NCBI GenBank assembly: GCA_021812285.1
Contig: JAKAOH010000001.1
Location: 21,299 to 85,298 of the forward strand
Direction: 5' to 3'
Source: Acidobacteriota bacterium
Lineage (GTDB): Bacteria; Acidobacteriota; Terriglobia; Acidiferrales; UBA7541
Length of the DNA: 64,000 nt
The notes beneath the pieces were generated by a model, which saw nothing but the letters and a program-made list of their open reading frames with translations, was not told the DNA's origin and did no database searches. Position numbers and translations under genes: made by a program. Shown here in pieces: positions 59,124 through 64,000 of the stretch. How positions within the stretch are numbered: position 1 is the first letter of the stretch; the number at the start of each line of letters is the position of its first letter.

Positions 59124-60434
59124 GTGAAGAGCGGAAACGAAGTGTCGTTTCGGAGCCAAGACATGACCATCCCCACCGAAAGTTCCCGGATAGGAATTTT
59201 GGACCATACGGGTCCGTCTCTTGGTGGCGGAACACTGGTTGCCGCCCATCTGGCCTCTCTGCTTGCGAGAGACTATGCAGTCGACCTCATTCGCGATTGG
59301 AGCGGGTTCAGCCCCGAGCAGCTCTCGAACGCGTTCTCAGTGAATCTGGACGGAGTCAATATACAGGAGTGCGAAGCTATCTGGGAAAGCTTTGACGTCC
59401 CTGGACGATGCTCCTTGCTTCAGCAACTCCGAAGGTCGTGGACGCTCACCGCGAGATACGACCTGTTCGTCTATGCTGGACACTGGCTCCCGCCCTTCTG
59501 CCAAGCGCGGCATGGCTTGATTTACTGTCATTTCCCAATCGGGCTTCCCGGTGCGAATGAACTTGAGAAGAATGAACGGTGGGCGCACCGAAGCCATCTT
59601 GATCGTTGGTTGAGAATGAAAGCATATCGGCGTGTGTGGCAGGCCCGGCTGAACGGGTACAACGCCATCCTGGCCAATTCCCGCTTCACTGCCGGATGGG
59701 TTGAACGTCGTTGGGGCGTCCAAGCGCAGGTAGTATATCCGCCGGTCGATCTGCACGTCCCTGCGGTCGAGAAGGGAAATCGGATCGTTTCTATTGGAAG
59801 ATTTTTTGGAATTGAACCCAGATGCAAAGGGCATCTCGCTCAGGTCATCGCGTTTCGAGAGTTTGTCTCCAGGGTGCCAGGCTGGGAGCTTTGGATGATT
59901 GGATCCTGCCATTCCGAAAAGGATCGTGCCTACCTTTCAACCGTCCGGGAAGCTGCGCAGAAACTGCCGATACGATTCTTCATTAACGTTGAGCGTGATA
60001 CCGTCACACAAGCCTTGGCGAGCGCGAAAGTGTTTTGGCACACGGCAGGCTTGTTCGAGAACCAGGCTGAAAATCCGGCCTTTGCAGAACATTTCGGAAT
60101 GGCCACGGTGGAGGCCATGCGGGCTGGATGTGTTCCCGTGGTAGTGAACTCCGGCGGACAAAGGGAAATCGTTGAGAGCGGAGTCAGCGGCTTCCTTTGT
60201 GAGGGGATTCCCGAACTGATCAGATATACAGTTGCTCTCGCTGAAGATACCTCATTAATGTGCTTTATAGCGGGTGAGGCAAGGCGTCGCAGCGTAGATT
60301 TCGACGGACAGGCATTTGACCGGCGGATCAGCGAAATCGTCAAGGAAACATTCTTGAGAGGGCTGAAGCGATGGAATACGAACGGGATCTTGAGCTGTCT
60401 TCCTCTGCGGTCAAAGGCCTCTTCGCACGGGTAA
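59124..60434 (+). CDS. Glycosyltransferase family 4 protein
   Basis: YNAILANSRFTAGWVERRWGVQAQVVYPPVDL; IVSIGRFF; AEHFGMATVEAMRAGCVPVVVNSGGQREIVESG; ATG at 59163 possible. Confidence 0.9.
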   Translation: MKSGNEVSFRSQDMTIPTESSRIGILDHTGPSLGGGTLVAAHLASLLARDYAVDLIRDWSGFSPEQLSNAFSVNLDGVNIQECEAIWESFDVPGRCSLLQQLRRSWTLTARYDLFVYAGHWLPPFCQARHGLIYCHFPIGLPGANELEKNERWAHRSHLDRWLRMKAYRRVWQARLNGYNAILANSRFTAGWVERRWGVQAQVVYPPVDLHVPAVEKGNRIVSIGRFFGIEPRCKGHLAQVIAFREFVSRVPGWELWMIGSCHSEKDRAYLSTVREAAQKLPIRFFINVERDTVTQALASAKVFWHTAGLFENQAENPAFAEHFGMATVEAMRAGCVPVVVNSGGQREIVESGVSGFLCEGIPELIRYTVALAEDTSLMCFIAGEARRRSVDFDGQAFDRRISEIVKETFLRGLKRWNTNGILSCLPLRSKASSHG

Positions 60435-60597
60435 TACCGAGGTGATTCATAATGCCCACGCCTTATACAGGTTTTCAAAATGGGTTCTCTCATTCACCCT
60501 GGTATACAAGCTCAGTCGGTTCACACTTCATCGAGCGCCGTAATCCTACCAAGAAGCCGCGCATCGAGACGTGGAAGGGTCCTGAAGTGCAGGCTCT

Positions 60598-61503
60598 ATG
60601 GAGTGTCACCTTATGACGGAACCGCGAGCGGAGGTCAGTTCACCGAGACACCGAATCTCTGTAGTTATAAATACACTGAATGAAGAGAACAATCTCCCTT
60701 ACGCGCTTCGATCGGTCCAGCAATGGGCAGATGAAATGGTTGTCGTCGATATGCATAGCGAAGACCGAACTGTTGAGATCGCACGCGAGTTTGGCGCAAA
60801 GGTGTACTTTCACCCAAGAGTCGTTCCTGTCGAATCTGCCAGGTCCTTCGCGATCGCTCGGGCTACCGGCGACTGGATCCTTGTACTGGATGCGGACGAA
60901 ATCATACCGCGCCCGTTGAGCATTAAGCTAATCGAGATTGCCAGTGACAACAGGACTGATATTATTGGGATTCCCCGGTTGAACTACATGCTCGGTGCTC
61001 CGATGATGCATACTCGAGTGGACCCACGGAGCGATATTCAAGTGCGATTCTTCAGGCCTGGCTCTCTGCACCTGACCGAAACTATTCACAACGGTGCGCA
61101 TCCGTCAACCGGTTCACAAGTGTATCGCCTGCCCTATGAACCAGGCCACGCAATCGTCCACTTCGCGAATATAGATTGTTATGATATCTTCGATAAGATA
61201 AACCGCTATACCACGGTTGAAGCGGGGCAAAGTCCAAGCCAAGGAGAGCGGCCGGCCGCCCTGCGCGCAGCCGCACAGGCACTCAAGACGTTCTTTCACC
61301 ACTATGTGAAGGGCCAAGGCTACCGTGATGGGTGGCGGGGATTCTATGTGTCGGCTGCGAGTACACTTTATGTTCTGTTGACTCACAGCAAGCGTGTTGA
61401 ATTACACGCAAATGGGCCGCGCGAAACGGTTAGGCGTCTGTACCGGAGTGAGGCTGAAAAGATCATTATGGAATATAACGTAACATCTCATATCTCAAAA
61501 TAG
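60598..61503 (+). CDS. Glycosyltransferase family 2 protein (WaaE/KdtX-like)
   Basis: ISVVINTLNEENNLPYALRSVQQWADEMVVVDMHSEDRTVEIAREFGAKVY; WILVLDADEII. Confidence 0.92.
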   Translation: MECHLMTEPRAEVSSPRHRISVVINTLNEENNLPYALRSVQQWADEMVVVDMHSEDRTVEIAREFGAKVYFHPRVVPVESARSFAIARATGDWILVLDADEIIPRPLSIKLIEIASDNRTDIIGIPRLNYMLGAPMMHTRVDPRSDIQVRFFRPGSLHLTETIHNGAHPSTGSQVYRLPYEPGHAIVHFANIDCYDIFDKINRYTTVEAGQSPSQGERPAALRAAAQALKTFFHHYVKGQGYRDGWRGFYVSAASTLYVLLTHSKRVELHANGPRETVRRLYRSEAEKIIMEYNVTSHISK

Positions 61504-61681
61504 AGAATACCACAGCCGGATATAGCGGAGGGGCACCTATGCTGCAAGAGCCTTTTTAGGCGCGGCATACTCTTCGAAAGTTAGTCCGGCGAGATTTACC
61601 CTGGGAATATGCATTGGACCTGCGATAAGCGTCCGAAAGTGTCCCGGGCGCCCCTTCGGCCATAGGAAATGAGGTTGTCAT

Positions 61682-62707
61682 ATGAAAGTGACCATACTCA
61701 TTGCTACACGCAGTCGTAGCGAAAGGCTGCGCCGCACACTGGAGTCTCTTTTCACCGAGCCGAACCTACGCCTAGACAGCTGGGAAGTTGTCGTCGTGTT
61801 CGACGACGTGGCCGAGGACGGCAGCCGCGAAGTCTGCCAGATTTTCCGGAGCAAATATCCAGAGCGGCTCCGCTACTTCGCTCAACGCAAGGAAGGGAAG
61901 AGCAACGCCCTGAACCTTGGGATCGCCGCCGCTCGTGGCGAGGTTCTCGCACTGACTGATGACGACGTGATCTGCGACCCCGGTTACATCGCCGGCGTTC
62001 AGACCGTCTTTGAGCGCTACTCAGTGGATGGGGCGCAGGGACGGATATTTCTCGATTTCGAGGGCGGCGAGCCCGAGTGGATGTCCAAGGAGCTCCGCGG
62101 TTTCATGAGCTCATGCGATTTCGGAGACCAGATTCAATCTCCCTTTAAGCGCAACCTTTACGGCACGAACATGGCGGTTCGGACCGAAGCCGCTCGAGCG
62201 GTCGGCGGGTTCGCTCCTGAACTCGGCGCGGGCGCCCCGGTTGGCTTCGCGGAAGATACCGAATTTTCGATGAGGCTGCACTGGAGAGGTTACAGAATCA
62301 TTTATGCGCCCTACATCGTTGTGTACCACCAATTGCCAGGCAAACGTATGACCAGATCGTTTTTCCGGACGCGTTACTTCCGCATGGGTCGTTCTCGTGC
62401 CTACTACCAGCCGTTCCCTACGCCGCTCTGGCGCTTCGGCGTCTACGCCGTAAAGAACTGGATTGTGAGCGATGTGATGTCGTTCTGGCTGCGGTGGAAC
62501 GACCGTCCTGCGGACGCGTTGGATTGCCAGTGTAAGGCTCGCAAAGTTGCTGGTTTCTTCTGGCAGCACTACCTCTTTTCGCGCGGAGTTCCTCGCCAGC
62601 TTTCGCGAGTGACGTCTTGGGAAAGTCTCGCCGCCGAAGTGCACGAGGAAATAGGGCGCACGAAAAGCGACGACACGCAAATTCCCTTGCGTGCCACCCG
62701 GGGGTGA
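61682..62707 (+). CDS. Glycosyltransferase family 2 protein
   Basis: MKVTILIATRSRSERLRRTLESLF; EGKSNALNLGIAAARGEVLALTDDDVICDPGYI. Confidence 0.93.
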   Translation: MKVTILIATRSRSERLRRTLESLFTEPNLRLDSWEVVVVFDDVAEDGSREVCQIFRSKYPERLRYFAQRKEGKSNALNLGIAAARGEVLALTDDDVICDPGYIAGVQTVFERYSVDGAQGRIFLDFEGGEPEWMSKELRGFMSSCDFGDQIQSPFKRNLYGTNMAVRTEAARAVGGFAPELGAGAPVGFAEDTEFSMRLHWRGYRIIYAPYIVVYHQLPGKRMTRSFFRTRYFRMGRSRAYYQPFPTPLWRFGVYAVKNWIVSDVMSFWLRWNDRPADALDCQCKARKVAGFFWQHYLFSRGVPRQLSRVTSWESLAAEVHEEIGRTKSDDTQIPLRATRG

Positions 62708-62710
62708 GCC

Positions 62711-63697
62711 GTGCCGAAAGCTTCCATCGTCATGCCAACATTCAACTCGGAAGCTTTCGTAGAGGAGTCGATTCGTTCCGTCCTTAAGCAAAGCGAGCCT
62801 GACCTCGAGCTTATCTTGGCGGATGACGGTTCAACGGACGGAACGCTGGAAGTGGTAAATCGACTCGCCGCCGAAGATCATCGAATTGTCGTTTGTCCTC
62901 CGGTTCGGACCGGGAGCTCTGGCGCGGCGCGGAACCGCGGCCTCGCCTTTGCTAGGGGACGCCACATCGGCTTCCTGGACGATGACGACCTTTACCACCC
63001 GCAGAAGGTCAAACAGGCCGAATCGTTTCTCGAATCATTTCCGGACGTCGACATTGTCTTTCACGACTATGTTTCGTTTTCCGAAGATGTGAACGGCACA
63101 GAGGGTGACCTAAAGCAGGCGCAATTTTCCGCCCGCGCAGCGGGGTACCTGAAAGAAGCTGGTGAGAACGCCTATCTCTGTGACGAACACTTTTACGTAT
63201 TCATGTCTGTTCAGCTTATAGCCTTTCACACATCTGCCCTGATGTTTCGGAGAACTCTGCTCGACTCCGGCGCCTTGCATTTTCGAGAGGATCTGCGTGT
63301 GGGGCACGACATACAACTCTGGCTTTGGCTTGCCAGACGTTACCGCATTGCATTTCTGGACCAGGTCCTCAGCTATTACAGACAAAGGCAGGGAAGCTTG
63401 ACTTCGGATGCCGTTCAACGGATACGTGATTCCATTCAGGTGCATACGGAAAATCTTGAAGGGGGCAAGGAACTTTTCACGGACGATCAAGTAAAGCTAT
63501 GCCAGTCGAAACTGGCCGGCAAATACTTCGATCTCGGCTACGAATATTTTTGCCGAAGTGAGCGGCGAGAAGCTCGGAATGCCTATCGAAAATCGATGAG
63601 TACCGATTTCCGCATGCGGACGTTGGTTGCCTACCTGAAAACGCTTGCCCCGGAGTTCCTGGTTGCGTGTCGACGTGGTGACAAGACGGCTTCGTAG
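62711..63697 (+). CDS. Glycosyltransferase family 2 protein; 3' end runs into an IS remnant
   Basis: ASIVMPTFNSEAFVEESIRSVLKQSEPDLELILADDGSTDGTLEVV; GRHIGFLDDDDLYHPQKV. Confidence 0.92.
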   Translation: MPKASIVMPTFNSEAFVEESIRSVLKQSEPDLELILADDGSTDGTLEVVNRLAAEDHRIVVCPPVRTGSSGAARNRGLAFARGRHIGFLDDDDLYHPQKVKQAESFLESFPDVDIVFHDYVSFSEDVNGTEGDLKQAQFSARAAGYLKEAGENAYLCDEHFYVFMSVQLIAFHTSALMFRRTLLDSGALHFREDLRVGHDIQLWLWLARRYRIAFLDQVLSYYRQRQGSLTSDAVQRIRDSIQVHTENLEGGKELFTDDQVKLCQSKLAGKYFDLGYEYFCRSERREARNAYRKSMSTDFRMRTLVAYLKTLAPEFLVACRRGDKTAS

Positions 63698-63885
63698 GCC
63701 GGGATGGGCACTTCGCCCCCGTCCCCCGGGCCTTTCCGCCGCAGTCGCAGCTTCGCCACGCGCAGCTTCCGCTCCTGCAACGCGACCGTGCCGCGCTCCC
63801 GCCCGTGCCAACCCACCGCGCCGCCTTTCTTCCCCGGATGCGGCGGCCCGGCGATCTGCTCGACCGAAAGCCTCGATAACGTACG
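63685..63885 (-). pseudogene. IS256-type (mutator-like) transposase remnant
   Basis: Minus-strand frame RTLSRLSVEQIAGPPHPGKKGGAVGWHGRERGTVALQERKLRVAKLRLRRKGPGDGGEVPIPAYEA, resembling the N-terminal part of IS256-family transposases; in-frame stop upstream and loss of homology after AYEA. Confidence 0.65.
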
Positions 63886-63916
63886 CTATTTTTCGCACAT
63901 TTGAGGAGGAGAGGGT

Positions 63917-63981
63917 CTGGTTGGTAAAACAAGGGGCCTGAAGAAGGCCCGAGAGGAGGGGCGATGGAGCCCACCAACCAG
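63917..63981. repeat. Nested inverted repeats (CTGGTTGGT / ACCAACCAG enclosing GGGCCT-gaaga-AGGCCC), possible structured RNA
   Basis: Perfect 9-nt outer arms 63917-63925/63973-63981; perfect 6-nt inner arms 63934-63939/63945-63950; further hairpin GGGAA-gct-TTCCC at 63983-63995. Confidence 0.5.
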
Positions 63982-64000
63982 GGGGAAGCTTTCCCGGAAG

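Noticed and set aside
63959-64000. Resemblance of GGGCGATGGAGCCC...AACC to the 5' part of a fluoride (crcB) riboswitch
   Set aside because: The conserved 3' CUGAUG-type segment is not seen before the window ends, and the outer stem does not follow the known architecture; insufficient support
1-64000. tRNA, rRNA, CRISPR arrays, phage or defense systems
   Set aside because: No cloverleaf, rRNA-like or regularly spaced repeat signatures and no Cas, restriction or toxin-antitoxin genes were recognised by eye

Overview
The window is a GC-rich bacterial chromosomal segment. Gene content and codon bias resemble Acidobacteriota (inference). It has two parts. (1) About 0-14.5 kb is a housekeeping block on the + strand: PEP mutase/isocitrate-lyase family protein, PPi-type phosphofructokinase, purH, a TPR protein, ispE, prs, rplY/ctc, pth, rpsF-rpsR-rplI, dnaB and a PIN/TRAM protein. 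(2) About 14.5-63.7 kb is a very large exosortase (XrtA/EpsH-type) and exopolysaccharide locus. It contains a DUF3473-like polysaccharide deacetylase, a PEP-CTERM protein, a PrsT-like TPR lipoprotein, EpsI, the exosortase, a Fis-type AAA+ regulator, Wza-, Wzc-, ExeA- and CpsD-like proteins, an EpsB-type sugar transferase and an O-antigen ligase. It also contains many glycosyltransferases, an ATP-grasp/PHP/deacetylase cassette, a FemAB-like protein, PAP2, CDP-sugar genes, three related methyltransferases, TylF and a Wzm/Wzt ABC exporter. The observations most worth a second look are: an AAA+ regulator of the locus that lacks the GAFTGA loop while a near-consensus sigma54 promoter lies upstream of the TPR gene; a 34-codon TM+RRR mini-ORF resembling a detached PEP-CTERM tail; a lipoprotein with IPT/TIG repeats and a lectin/lyase-like C-terminus; tandem C-methyltransferase-like paralogs; coexisting Wza/Wzc/ligase and Wzm/Wzt genes without a Wzx in view; and an IS256-type transposase remnant that supplies the stop codon of the last glycosyltransferase, next to a structured inverted-repeat region at the window edge. 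All calls come from reading the sequence and supplied ORFs; no database searches were run.
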